A DNA stretch of 64,000 nt from Anaerolineales bacterium (lineage in GTDB: Bacteria; Chloroflexota; Anaerolineae; Anaerolineales; Villigracilaceae), in assembly GCA_030583885.1 (NCBI GenBank), contig CP129480.1:2854714-2918713 (forward strand). The letters run 5' to 3'. Under the pieces are notes generated by a model. That model was not told the DNA's origin, searched no databases, and saw only the letters and a list, made by a program, of their open reading frames with translations. The translations under genes were made by a program, and so were the position numbers. Of this stretch, positions 7,627 through 16,209 are shown one piece after another (within the stretch, counting starts at the first letter, position 1; every line of letters begins with the position of its first letter).

Positions 7627-7980
7627 ATGCAGGTCATTTCCATTCTGATGGCGTTTCTCAATTCGATCCATGGCACACTGCTGATCCTGTCCTGCATATC
7701 TGCCGGCGAAACATTGGGATGGATCGCCTTCAAGACAGGCGCAGGGATGCTGGCTCTCTATTTTGGCATCTTGACCTTAAAGGACAGCATCCAGCCCATC
7801 AACCATAACCACCTGTTATTAAGCGGGCTGGTGCTTGTCATCTTCGGCGTGTCTGCCTTCGCATTTGGAATTCATTGGTCGATTGTCAGCGGGGATGTAA
7901 AGAACACCGTCCTGCTGTTTGGAAGCAGTATATTCATCCAGGGCCTTGCTTCCATCCTGGGGATGGAGACAGCCTCATAG
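7627..7980 (+). CDS. Small four-helix membrane protein of unknown function
   Basis: 117 aa with four evident membrane spans (about residues 3-27, 31-53, 62-85, 92-112) and short loops; no catalytic motif seen. The start is secure because AAGGAGG lies six bases before ATG 7627. It stands alone between the RRM terminator and the MFS gene, both on the same strand. I do not recognise the family. Confidence 0.7.
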   Translation: MQVISILMAFLNSIHGTLLILSCISAGETLGWIAFKTGAGMLALYFGILTLKDSIQPINHNHLLLSGLVLVIFGVSAFAFGIHWSIVSGDVKNTVLLFGSSIFIQGLASILGMETAS

Positions 7981-8005
7981 AAGGCCAGCCCCCATCTTTT
8001 CGTTC

Positions 8006-8033
8006 TTGACAAATAAAACATACGTTCTATAAT
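8006..8033 (+). promoter_or_regulatory. Consensus promoter giving a leaderless MFS transcript
   Basis: TTGACA (8006-8011), 16-base spacer, TATAAT (8028-8033). The start codon is only nine bases after the -10 box, so the mRNA would begin at or next to the ATG, and no ribosome site exists. Confidence 0.8.
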
Positions 8034-8042
8034 CAGGCAATC

Positions 8043-9293
8043 ATGTTCATGCGCCTGAAGAACATCTACCACAGCTTCCCACCCAAGTTCTGGATCATTG
8101 TCCTGACCTTCTTCATTGACAGCGTCGGTGGGACGCTTCTTTTCCCCTTCTTCTCGCTCTACATCACAGGCAGATTTAACGTCGGGATGACGCAGGCGGG
8201 GATGGTGCTTGCGACTTTCTCCATCTTCGGCATCGCAGGAAGCATGATCGGCGGAGCGCTCACCGACCGCTTCGGCCGCCGCAAACTGATCCTGTTTGGG
8301 CTGGTGTTCAGCGCGCTCAGCACACTGACATTGGGATTCGCCAATTCGATGGCAGTGTTGTTCCCGCTGGCCGCCTTCATCGGCTTGCTCTCGGATGTGT
8401 CCGGTCCCGCGCACCAGGCCATGATGGCAGACATCCTGACCGAGAAACAACGGCAGGAGGGATTCGGGTTGATGCGCGTCGTCCGTAATTTAGCCTGGAT
8501 TATCGGACCCAGCGTCGGCGGCTTCGTCGCCAGTTACTCATTCACATTGTTATTCGTCATCGACGCCATCGTCAGCTGCATTGTGGCGGTTATCTTTTAC
8601 AAATTCATGCCTGAAACCAAGCCCGAACATCATGATGAGAAGGGAAAGAAACCGCACGAATCCATCTGGAAGACGATTGCGGGCTATGGCATCGTTATTA
8701 AAGACTTTGCCTTCATGGCGTTTATCATTGCCGCCATCCTGATGGGCGCAGTCTACCAGCAGATGTACAACTCACTCTCGGTCTTCCTGCGCGATAATCA
8801 CAGCATCAACCCGCAGGGCTACGGCTTCCTGATGACCACCAGCGCCATCACGGTCATCCTCTTTCAATTCCGGGTTTCGCGCAAAATTAAATATCGTCCG
8901 CCCTTTGCCATCATGGCGCTTGGCACACTTTTTTACATGCTTGGTTTCAGTATGTTTGGATTTATCGCCGCCTACTGGCTGTTCATGTCCGCCATCGTGG
9001 TCATCACCATCGGCGAAATGCTCATCATGCCCACCAGCCAGACCCTCGCCGCCAACTTCGCCCCCGAAGAGATGCGCGGACGCTACATGGCGATCTTCGG
9101 CCTGACCTGGCTGCTCCCTTCCACGTTCGCGCCCATGCTGGCAGGCTTCATCCTCGACAACTTCAACCCCAACCTGCTTTGGTACATCGGCGGGGTTCTA
9201 TGTGCCGTTGCCGCGACGGGGTTCTATGGACTTCATCTCAAGCTTGGGAATCAGGAACGCTTCGTTCCGGACGAACAACCTGTTTCCGCTTAA
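8043..9293 (+). CDS. MFS transporter, DHA1-like drug efflux family
   Basis: Proton-coupled exporter of the inner membrane, 416 aa, twelve predicted spans in two halves. Motif A between helices 2 and 3 is GGALTDRFGRRK. The cytoplasmic central loop carries KPEHHDEKGKKPHES at about residue 195. No substrate can be assigned; DHA1 members mostly export drugs, sugars or metabolites. The start is ATG 8043 or the ATG two codons later; there is no ribosome site, in line with a leaderless mRNA. Its stop overlaps by four bases the stop of the convergent methyltransferase gene. Confidence 0.88.
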   Translation: MFMRLKNIYHSFPPKFWIIVLTFFIDSVGGTLLFPFFSLYITGRFNVGMTQAGMVLATFSIFGIAGSMIGGALTDRFGRRKLILFGLVFSALSTLTLGFANSMAVLFPLAAFIGLLSDVSGPAHQAMMADILTEKQRQEGFGLMRVVRNLAWIIGPSVGGFVASYSFTLLFVIDAIVSCIVAVIFYKFMPETKPEHHDEKGKKPHESIWKTIAGYGIVIKDFAFMAFIIAAILMGAVYQQMYNSLSVFLRDNHSINPQGYGFLMTTSAITVILFQFRVSRKIKYRPPFAIMALGTLFYMLGFSMFGFIAAYWLFMSAIVVITIGEMLIMPTSQTLAANFAPEEMRGRYMAIFGLTWLLPSTFAPMLAGFILDNFNPNLLWYIGGVLCAVAATGFYGLHLKLGNQERFVPDEQPVSA

Positions 9294-9901
9294 TTCACAT
9301 TCCCACCATCCGAACTGTCACTTCCAAATATCAATCCCGGAATCAACATCGGCGTCCTGCGTTTGTATTCTGCATAGGCCCTGCCAAAATCACGCAGGAG
9401 TTTGCGCTCTTCGAAGTAGGCACCCAACAGCGTATAAATCGTTGCGCCGATATACAGCGTGAGGGAATTCTGCGTCGCCGCGGGAGTCAACCAGATAAAG
9501 AGCAGACCAAACGTATACAGGGGATGCCGCACCACGCTGTACAGCCCGCGCATGACAAGCACGCCCCTCTCCTCTTTTTCGAACAGTTGACGCAAACCCA
9601 CAAAAGACAGCGCATCGGTCTGCAGGAATGCAACGAACAACAGCAGCGCGGAAAGAACCTGTCCGCCCAGCATGAAATAGCTCCACGGCGCGGAGACTTG
9701 ATAAACAGGCTGGTTTGGCAGGCTTACCATCAAATACAGGATGGGGAGAAAGCTGATCACCGAAAAGGCGTTATAGGCCAGGCGGTAAAAATCCATGGTT
9801 CCGAGGGTCAGGCGGAACAAGTCCTTTGCCAGATGGGAGGCGAGAAAGGAATGCACAATCCCCCAGATGGCCAGGGCAAGCAGAAGAATAAAGATATTCA
9901 T
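9290..9901 (-). CDS. Membrane methyltransferase of the NnrU/isoprenylcysteine methyltransferase group
   Basis: 203 aa, five or so membrane spans. The C-terminal block GLYSVVRHPLYTFGLLF followed by GAYFEERKLLRDFGRAYAEY and RRTPMLIPG is the signature of ICMT-like S-adenosylmethionine-dependent methyltransferases (RHPxY and EExxL..FG..Y). ATG 9901 is preferred over an earlier frame start because the protein then begins with its first helix. Substrate unknown; lipid, thiol or isoprenoid methylation are all seen in the group. Convergent with, and four bases overlapping, the MFS gene. Confidence 0.75.
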   Translation of the reverse strand: MNIFILLLALAIWGIVHSFLASHLAKDLFRLTLGTMDFYRLAYNAFSVISFLPILYLMVSLPNQPVYQVSAPWSYFMLGGQVLSALLLFVAFLQTDALSFVGLRQLFEKEERGVLVMRGLYSVVRHPLYTFGLLFIWLTPAATQNSLTLYIGATIYTLLGAYFEERKLLRDFGRAYAEYKRRTPMLIPGLIFGSDSSDGGNVN

Positions 9902-9960
9902 GAGGATGTCCTTTAAAACATAGTGACGACACGGGGCCGTCACTGCCTTACATGCGATTT

Positions 9961-10039
9961 GTCATTGCGAGGGCGTTCATTTCCGCCCGAGGCAATCTTC
10001 AACTTGAGATTGCTTCGTCACTTCGTTCCCCGCAATGAC
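9961..10039. repeat. Dispersed palindromic repeat (GTCATTGCGAGG family), copy 1
   Basis: Begins GTCATTGCGAGGGCG and ends CCCCGCAATGAC, with the inner inverted pair GCAATCTTCAA / TTGAGATTGC. A second copy is at 24887-24967. It sits just after the stop of the HerA-like gene. Confidence 0.8.
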
Positions 10040-10042
10040 CTT

Positions 10043-12598
10043 CTACTCCGCCCCAAACGCGGGCAGCTCAAACGACTCGCCCGCCGCTTCGACGACGTAG
10101 AACGGCCTCCACGCCACGCCGAACAGGTTGACATAAACATCAGTCTTCTTGGGGCTGATGGACACCTCGTCAATATCATTGACCACGTGCCCCCAGCGAT
10201 CGCTGACCTCCGTTACCACTTCTTTGCGTTCGCGCTGGAGCAGGGCGATCTCCTTCTTATACTGAGCAATGGACTCGATGGATTCCTGCACATCCTGTTT
10301 TGCCTGGTCCTTCATGCGTTGTTTCGTAAACTGGGTCGAAACGCTTTTCTTGCGCCCAAAGCCGGCCAGCCCCGCCCCCAATTCCAACAGGTTTGCCCCT
10401 GCCTCTAATTTGCGGGCTTGTAGTTTGGCTTCATCCTCGCGCAGTTCGCGCTCTTCGCGGACGAGTTTATCCTCCAGCGTTTTAAGTTTCCGATCGATGG
10501 CAGAGGTCTTCTTGGACATTTCCGCATCACGCGCATCGCGGGCGGCGTCGGCACAGGCCTTCATGAAATCTGCCTGGCTGACATCGGGTCCGGCAAAGAC
10601 CTTGAGTGCTTTATTGGCGCGGGCAGCTACGGATGAATTGCGAAAGATCCAGTCCGTAAAGTCCTTTTGCAGGGCGGTCATTAACTTGGAGTCGTTCAAA
10701 GGCGAATCGATGGAATCAAAACGCGCGGAGGCGTCGGGCATGGTCTCGATGCGATCCAGCGGAGGACCGGCATACGAAAAATCCTCCCAGCGGACAATGC
10801 CGCGGCGGTCCAATAACTCCACAAGCGCAGAGCGGGTGATCTCTGCATCCACGCCATGTTTACGGTCAAGGATGCGAATCTGGGCAGAGGCAAGCAAGGC
10901 AGGACGATAGATCACACCCTGAATGGCAGCCCCAAACGGCATGGCACGCCCAGAAAACTGAAATGCCTCGGATAGGCTGTAATTTTGCGGGAGAAAATAT
11001 TCACGTACACCAGTGGGGACGGGCGGTTTTGTGCGGCTGCCGTCCGATCGTAGATTTACGGTTTGTGATTGACGATTGGTTGAAGCGGCAGGTTCCACCG
11101 CTGGAACGGGAACGGCTTGCAGTTTTTCAACGGCAGGCTGGGGCGTGGATTCGTTCCTCGGAGCCGAAACTGGCTTGGGCGCGGATGGAGGCGGCGCTGT
11201 CGTCACACCAGCAAGTTGATTGAGATTGGGAATCTGTTCACGGGTGATCGGTCCGGCGAGGAAGTTCATCACCCAGCGGGTCTGAAAGAGGATCGGCGTT
11301 TTTTCGTGGACATTGTTCATGACAAAGACGCGTTTGCCGATGGACGAGATGAGTTTGTCCATTTCGGCACGGGAGAAGCCGCCAGCGAGGCTTTCGAGAC
11401 CGTCGAGCAGACGGTCCTTGTCGCGTTCGGTTTGCAGTTTGCCGATGAACCATGTGCCGGTGTTGGAGAGGGCTTTGTAATCCAGGTCCACGGGGTTTTG
11501 GGTGGCGAGCAAAATGCCAAGGCCAAAGGCGCGGGCTTGCTTCAGCATTCGCAATAACGGCTGTTTGGAGGGCGGATTGGCAGTGGGCGGGAGATAGCCA
11601 AAGATCTCGTCCATGTAGAGCAGGGCGCGCAGTGTCGTGGTGCCTTTTTGGGTGCGCATCCATGTTTCGACTGCGGAGAGGAGCAGGGTAACGAAGAACA
11701 TGCGCTCACTGTCGGAGAGATGCGCAAGATAGAAAACACTGTGGCGCGGTCTGCCGTCTTTGGTGTAAAGCAGAGATTGAATGTCGAGCGCCTGCCCCTC
11801 GCGCCACGATTGGAACGCGGGCGCGGCGAGTATGTTGTTGAGCGACATCGCCAGCGACATGCGGTCTTTGGGCGGGAAGAAGGTGTCCACATCGAATGCG
11901 CCGAGTTTGGGGAAGGGCGGGCTTTGGGTTTCAAGGATGAGTTCGGTCAGTTCGATTCCGCGCCCCTGACTCCAATGATTTTCAAAGATATTGGAGAGCA
12001 GGATGTGTTCGCGTGAGGAGATCGGGTCGATATTGTTCATGCCGACCAGACCGAGCAGTGCAGTGACGGTGCTGGAAATGCGCTCACGCAGGACTTCGCG
12101 GTTGCTCGACCAGTCCAAGCCTGGTGCGTCGAGCGAGGATAACACGCTGACGGGAATGCCCGCATCGGAGCCGGGTGTGAAAATGGAGAACTGCACAGCG
12201 TTCTTGAGGTCGAGGATACGAGCCTGGTCCATACCCCATTCCGTAATGCCGGTACGCCAGGCGAGCGAGGCCTCCTGCGCGGCTTGTTCCATGGTCTTAT
12301 TTGCGCGGCGGACGACCTCGGGGTCGATCCATGGCTGAAAATCCTGCGGGGCAAGGTCGGGGAAGTGCAGGAGCAGGTTGGTCAGATCGCCTTTGGGGTC
12401 GATGATGATGGCGGGAATGCCGTGCAATGCGGCTTCTTCAAGCAGGGCAATACATAAACCCGTCTTGCCGGAACCTGTCATGCCTGTGACAACGGCGTGG
12501 GTGGTGAGATCGGCAGAGTCGTATTCCAGCGCCTTGTCGATGACCTTGGTGGTCTTTTCATTAAATATGCGTCCGAGATAGAATTTTTCTTGAGCCAT
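10043..12598 (-). CDS. HerA/FtsK-like ATPase, DUF853 type
   Basis: 851 aa cytosolic P-loop ATPase. Walker A is GMTGSGKTG (about residues 39-47), Walker B is ALLYMDEIFG (about 325-334), followed by QARAFGLGILLATQNPVDLDYKALSN, the sensor and arginine-finger region typical of HerA-like DNA pumps. Residues about 470-540 are a Pro/Ala linker; residues about 690-790 form a long charged coiled coil. Members are annotated as DUF853 or ATP-binding helicase HerA-like proteins; their substrate is not established. GGAG precedes ATG 12598. Single gene, bounded by a repeat downstream and a terminator of the next gene upstream. Confidence 0.85.
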   Translation of the reverse strand: MAQEKFYLGRIFNEKTTKVIDKALEYDSADLTTHAVVTGMTGSGKTGLCIALLEEAALHGIPAIIIDPKGDLTNLLLHFPDLAPQDFQPWIDPEVVRRANKTMEQAAQEASLAWRTGITEWGMDQARILDLKNAVQFSIFTPGSDAGIPVSVLSSLDAPGLDWSSNREVLRERISSTVTALLGLVGMNNIDPISSREHILLSNIFENHWSQGRGIELTELILETQSPPFPKLGAFDVDTFFPPKDRMSLAMSLNNILAAPAFQSWREGQALDIQSLLYTKDGRPRHSVFYLAHLSDSERMFFVTLLLSAVETWMRTQKGTTTLRALLYMDEIFGYLPPTANPPSKQPLLRMLKQARAFGLGILLATQNPVDLDYKALSNTGTWFIGKLQTERDKDRLLDGLESLAGGFSRAEMDKLISSIGKRVFVMNNVHEKTPILFQTRWVMNFLAGPITREQIPNLNQLAGVTTAPPPSAPKPVSAPRNESTPQPAVEKLQAVPVPAVEPAASTNRQSQTVNLRSDGSRTKPPVPTGVREYFLPQNYSLSEAFQFSGRAMPFGAAIQGVIYRPALLASAQIRILDRKHGVDAEITRSALVELLDRRGIVRWEDFSYAGPPLDRIETMPDASARFDSIDSPLNDSKLMTALQKDFTDWIFRNSSVAARANKALKVFAGPDVSQADFMKACADAARDARDAEMSKKTSAIDRKLKTLEDKLVREERELREDEAKLQARKLEAGANLLELGAGLAGFGRKKSVSTQFTKQRMKDQAKQDVQESIESIAQYKKEIALLQRERKEVVTEVSDRWGHVVNDIDEVSISPKKTDVYVNLFGVAWRPFYVVEAAGESFELPAFGAE

Positions 12599-12613
12599 GA
12601 AAGTTCTCCGTTA

Positions 12614-12651
12614 AGACCCTACAGGTCTGACAGACCTGTAGGGTCTTTTAT
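12614..12651 (-). terminator. Terminator after the phospholipase D gene
   Basis: Perfect 16-bp stem (12614-12629 with 12633-12648) with loop GAC. Runs of T/A flank it on both strands; by position it ends the minus-strand PLD gene. Confidence 0.8.
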
Positions 12652-12720
12652 TGAGTTAGAACGCGCGTGCTGGGGCAAATGTACCCGATTTTTTTGCAAA
12701 AGGCAAATTAATAATTGGGT

Positions 12721-13830
12721 TTACTGCGCCTGCGCATACACACGTTTGAACTCTTCGATGAATTGACTGGCGAACTGCGGATTATGGATGATCAATACGG
12801 TCTCGTCATTCCTGGTCTCAGCGGCGTTGGAAAAATTGTACGAACCGAGAATGACGATGCGCTCGTCGATGATGATGACCTTGTGATGCATCTGACCTTC
12901 ATTCCCGTCGCGGTACACATCCAGCCCTGCCTGGCGGAACGGGTCGAACTCCGTACCGATGTTTGAGTTGACCTGTTCGTCGTCCATCACGCCCGCCACA
13001 GTGACTCCATCGCGCGCACGTTCGCGCACCGCCTCGCCGATGGGATCTGATGTAAATGAAAACGCCATGAAATAAAGGCTTTCCTGGGCGGAGTAGATAA
13101 TCTCCACGATCCTCGCCTGCACGCCGTCATCGGGCGAGAACCAGGTTTCGACCTCTGTCCCTTCCAACGTCAGGAGCGGATGCGGCGTTTCAGGAACGAT
13201 ATTGTCGCCGAATTTATCGTCCACGAACATCTCATCGAATTCTTTTGTAAAATTTTCCGCCAGTTCCATCGAACGGATTCGCAACAGGAAGTTGTTGTCG
13301 GCATACAGCCCGGTCTCCGTGAAATTCGCCGAGCCTGTCCACACTTCATACCCGTCGATGATGACAAACTTGTTGTGCATCAATCCCTCGCGGCGGTCAC
13401 CCAAAATGGGAATGCCCTCCTCCTTGAAGCGCTGAGGGGCGGAACGCTCCAGGTGATCGCTCTCCAAGACCATGCGCACCTGCACGCCGCGTTTGTGCGC
13501 GCGGATGATCGCATCGCGGATACTGCGCAAGCCGATGCTGTAAATCGCCACATCGAGCGTCAGGCGGGCGGAGTCGATGGCGGCAACCAGTGGTCCGTCG
13601 ATGCCGCCTGTGCGTTGGGCAGATAAAGGGTCGAGCGGGTCGGTGAAATACAACGCATACCAGCCGCCGCTCGAACCGACGCCTACGGGAAGCGGAATCA
13701 CTTCGAGGGTCGGGGCAACTGTCCCGGTCACAGAATCAGGGTTGGGTGGAGTCGGAGGCGCGGTCGTCGGAATGTCACACGCTGCTAACAAGGTCAGGCT
13801 CGCGAGCAATAGGATCAATAACTTTTTCAT
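12721..13830 (-). CDS. Phospholipase D-family lipoprotein
   Basis: Exported lipoprotein (369 aa): signal peptide ending in lipobox LLAAC, Cys18. Two HKD half-sites are complete: MHNKFVIIDG with GSANF (about residues 151-174) and MHHKVIIIDE with GSYNF (about 314-333), so the enzyme should be a catalytically competent PLD-superfamily phosphodiesterase. Substrate could be phospholipid, cardiolipin or nucleic acid; single-chain two-HKD lipoproteins of this size are not resolved by sequence. The mature N-terminus is Pro/Thr-rich, a tether seen in several lipoproteins of this window. It is divergent from murJ. Confidence 0.88.
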   Translation of the reverse strand: MKKLLILLLASLTLLAACDIPTTAPPTPPNPDSVTGTVAPTLEVIPLPVGVGSSGGWYALYFTDPLDPLSAQRTGGIDGPLVAAIDSARLTLDVAIYSIGLRSIRDAIIRAHKRGVQVRMVLESDHLERSAPQRFKEEGIPILGDRREGLMHNKFVIIDGYEVWTGSANFTETGLYADNNFLLRIRSMELAENFTKEFDEMFVDDKFGDNIVPETPHPLLTLEGTEVETWFSPDDGVQARIVEIIYSAQESLYFMAFSFTSDPIGEAVRERARDGVTVAGVMDDEQVNSNIGTEFDPFRQAGLDVYRDGNEGQMHHKVIIIDERIVILGSYNFSNAAETRNDETVLIIHNPQFASQFIEEFKRVYAQAQ

Positions 13831-13849
13831 GGGGTTCTCCCAATGGGAT

Positions 13850-13855
13850 TATAAT
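13850..13855 (+). promoter_or_regulatory. -10 box of murJ, leaderless arrangement
   Basis: TATAAT ends ten bases before ATG 13866, with no ribosome site between. The -35 is not clear. Confidence 0.5.
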
Positions 13856-13865
13856 CGCGCCACCC

Positions 13866-15455
13866 ATGACACAATCCACAGCAAACAAACGGATCGCGCG
13901 CGCCGCAGGGACGGTGATGTTCGCCATCGTGCTGGGACAGATCGCCGGACTGGTGCGCGGTATTTTGGTGGCGCAGGTTTTCGGCGCATCTCCCGAACTG
14001 GATGCCTTCTTCGCCGCAAACCGCGTTTCGGAAACATTATTCTTGCTGGTTGCGGGCGGCGCACTCGGCTCGGCGTTCATCCCAACTTTCACTGGGTTGC
14101 TCGCCAAAGACAAAAAGCACACGGCGTGGAAACTCGCTTCTTCGATTGCGAACGCGGTCACGCTCACCCTCAGCCTGCTCGCCGCACTATTGGCATTTTT
14201 CGCCCCGCAGGTGGTACGCTACGCCCTCGCGCCCGGGCTCGCCGCCGACCCCGAACTGTTTTCGCTAACCGTTTCACTGCTCCGCATCCAGTTGATCTCT
14301 GCAGTGCTGTTCGGCCTGGGCGGCTTGATCGTGGGCATCCTGAATGCGCATCAATTCTTTTTGGTTCCCGCGCTGACGCCCGCGCTGTATCAACTTGGAA
14401 TTATTTTCGGCGCAGTCTTCCTCTCCCCTACGCTGGGGATTTATGGTCTCGCATGGGGCGTGGTGATCGGCGCGGTGTTCTATCTCTTTGTACAACTTCC
14501 ATCCCTGTTAAAACTGGTGACTGACAACTTGTCACCGGCAACTTATTCTTTCTCGCTCGGACTTGGCAACCCCACCGTCCGCCGGGTATTCCTGCTGATG
14601 GGTCCGCGCCTGCTCGGTGTGGCGGTTGTGCAATTAAATTTCTGGGTCAACACATGGCTGGCATCGCAAATGATGCCCGGGAGCGTGAGCGGCTTGTACT
14701 ATGGATTCTCACTCATGCTCATGGCGCAGGCTGCGATTGCGCAGTCGGTGGCGATTGCGGCAATGCCGACCTTTTCCGCCCAGCATGCGCTCGGTCAAAC
14801 GGACGAGATGCGCTCGTCGCTTGCGTCTTCGCTTCGGGGAGTGATTTTGCTCGCACTGCCAGCCAGCGTGGGATTGATCCTTTTACGCGAGCCGCTGGTT
14901 TCGTTGTTGTATCAACGCGGGGAATTCGACGAACGCTCCGTGCAGCTGGTTGCCTGGGCTTTGCTCTGGTATGCGACAGGCCTGTTGGGACATGCGGTCA
15001 TGGAGATCCTAACCCGCGCTTTCTACGCCCAACACGATACGAAGACCCCCGTCATCATTGGTACGGTTGCCATGCTGTTGAATGTTGTTTTCAGCATTGC
15101 CCTCTCCAGAATGTTCGCATCCATCGGCTGGATGCCGCACGGCGGTCTTGCGCTGGCGAACTCGCTTGCCACAGCGCTGGAGGCAGTTGTTCTCTTCATT
15201 ATGATGCGAAGACGCTTGAACGGAATTGGGGGCAGTCACATTCTGCGCGGCATCGTCCCATCCCTGGTTGCCGCAACAGGGATGTCACTGACCTTATTCG
15301 GCGTGTTGACCTATGGAAAATCCCTCAGCGCCTGGGCGCTTGTCCCTGCCGGGGTGATTCTCGGCGGGTTGGTATATTTTGGGATCCTGTTTATTTTGCG
15401 CGTGCCTGAATTGGGCACAATTGTGAACGGGGTGATGCGGAGGCTCAAGAGATAA
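13866..15455 (+). CDS. murJ: Lipid II flippase MurJ (MviN family)
   Basis: Moves lipid-linked peptidoglycan precursor across the inner membrane. 529 aa with about fourteen spans; the N-terminal segment RIARAAGTVMFAIVLGQIAGLVRGILVAQ.. and FGASPELDAFFAANRV match the MurJ/MviN start, and RPL..LYQRGEFDE (as EPLVSLLYQRGEFD) is the conserved mid-protein motif. ATG 13866 begins this conserved block; the open frame further upstream overlaps the PLD gene and is not translated by this logic. No ribosome site. Presence of MurJ indicates at least a peptidoglycan-precursor pathway in this lineage. Confidence 0.9.
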   Translation: MTQSTANKRIARAAGTVMFAIVLGQIAGLVRGILVAQVFGASPELDAFFAANRVSETLFLLVAGGALGSAFIPTFTGLLAKDKKHTAWKLASSIANAVTLTLSLLAALLAFFAPQVVRYALAPGLAADPELFSLTVSLLRIQLISAVLFGLGGLIVGILNAHQFFLVPALTPALYQLGIIFGAVFLSPTLGIYGLAWGVVIGAVFYLFVQLPSLLKLVTDNLSPATYSFSLGLGNPTVRRVFLLMGPRLLGVAVVQLNFWVNTWLASQMMPGSVSGLYYGFSLMLMAQAAIAQSVAIAAMPTFSAQHALGQTDEMRSSLASSLRGVILLALPASVGLILLREPLVSLLYQRGEFDERSVQLVAWALLWYATGLLGHAVMEILTRAFYAQHDTKTPVIIGTVAMLLNVVFSIALSRMFASIGWMPHGGLALANSLATALEAVVLFIMMRRRLNGIGGSHILRGIVPSLVAATGMSLTLFGVLTYGKSLSAWALVPAGVILGGLVYFGILFILRVPELGTIVNGVMRRLKR

Positions 15456-15472
15456 GGATTTCCGCCCGTCTT

Positions 15473-15922
15473 TTACTGCCAGACCATCCATTGTACAATG
15501 GCAGCCAGCAAACCGAGAATAATGCCGCCGATCACCTCCAGCGGGGTATGCCCGATGACTTCCTTCAATTCATCTTCATCCCACATATGGCCGTGAAGCA
15601 GTTCATCGAACAATAAATTGATCCGTTCCGCGTGCTTGCCTGCCTGCCGGCGCACACCCGCCGCATCGTGCGCGATGATCATGGTCGCGGCAACCGCAAT
15701 GCCAAACAAGGGATTATCAAAACCGTGATACAAACCGACGGCCAGTGTCCCTGCCACCATGAGCGCGGTGTGCGAGGAGGGCATTCCACCGGCGGCAAAA
15801 AACATTGCCCAGAGCCAGCGTCGCGAACGCAGGTATTCCGTGGGAACCTTCAAGACCTGGGCGAGAAGCCAGGCTGACAGAACAGCGATCAAAACTTTAT
15901 TTTGCAGCAGTTCTTCAATCAT
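15473..15922 (-). CDS. Divergent PAP2 family membrane protein (DUF212)
   Basis: 149 aa integral membrane protein with about four spans. MPSSHTALMVAG and AHDAAGVRRQAGKHAERIN hold the Ser-His and Arg-like positions of the DUF212/acid phosphatase-vanadium peroxidase group; in this branch the function is unproven. ATG 15922 overlaps the end of xseB by eight bases, so translation is coupled. C-terminal LKEVIGHTPLEVIGGIILG is also typical of the family. Confidence 0.85.
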   Translation of the reverse strand: MIEELLQNKVLIAVLSAWLLAQVLKVPTEYLRSRRWLWAMFFAAGGMPSSHTALMVAGTLAVGLYHGFDNPLFGIAVAATMIIAHDAAGVRRQAGKHAERINLLFDELLHGHMWDEDELKEVIGHTPLEVIGGIILGLLAAIVQWMVWQ

Positions 15923-16169
15923 CGGATTCTTCCTCGAAGGGAACGAGTGACTCCCCAACAAGTTCCTGCACCTTGAACTGGGCGGAATCAAGCAACGCGC
16001 CGCAGCGCGCGACTAAAGCCTGTCCCCGCTCGAAAAGATGCATCGCCTCTTCGAGCGGATTCTGTTCACTTTCGAGCGTCTCGACGATCTGCTCCAGTTC
16101 AGTGAGCGCCTCTTCATAGGTCAATTCTTCAGCGGGTTTTTCCGATTTTTTGGCGGGTGATTTTGGCAT
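15915..16169 (-). CDS. xseB: Exodeoxyribonuclease VII small subunit
   Basis: 84 aa partner of XseA. LTYEEALTELEQIVETLESEQNPLEEAMHLFERGQAL is the whole conserved helical hairpin of the family. ATG 16169 has GGAG upstream; a longer frame exists but lacks a site. A Lys/Pro-rich 20-residue N-terminal tail precedes the domain. It follows xseA by 40 bases and overlaps the PAP2-like gene. Confidence 0.93.
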   Translation of the reverse strand: MPKSPAKKSEKPAEELTYEEALTELEQIVETLESEQNPLEEAMHLFERGQALVARCGALLDSAQFKVQELVGESLVPFEEESDD

Positions 16170-16209
16170 AACAGCTCCAATGTCCGATATGTACGAGACC
16201 AATATCGAA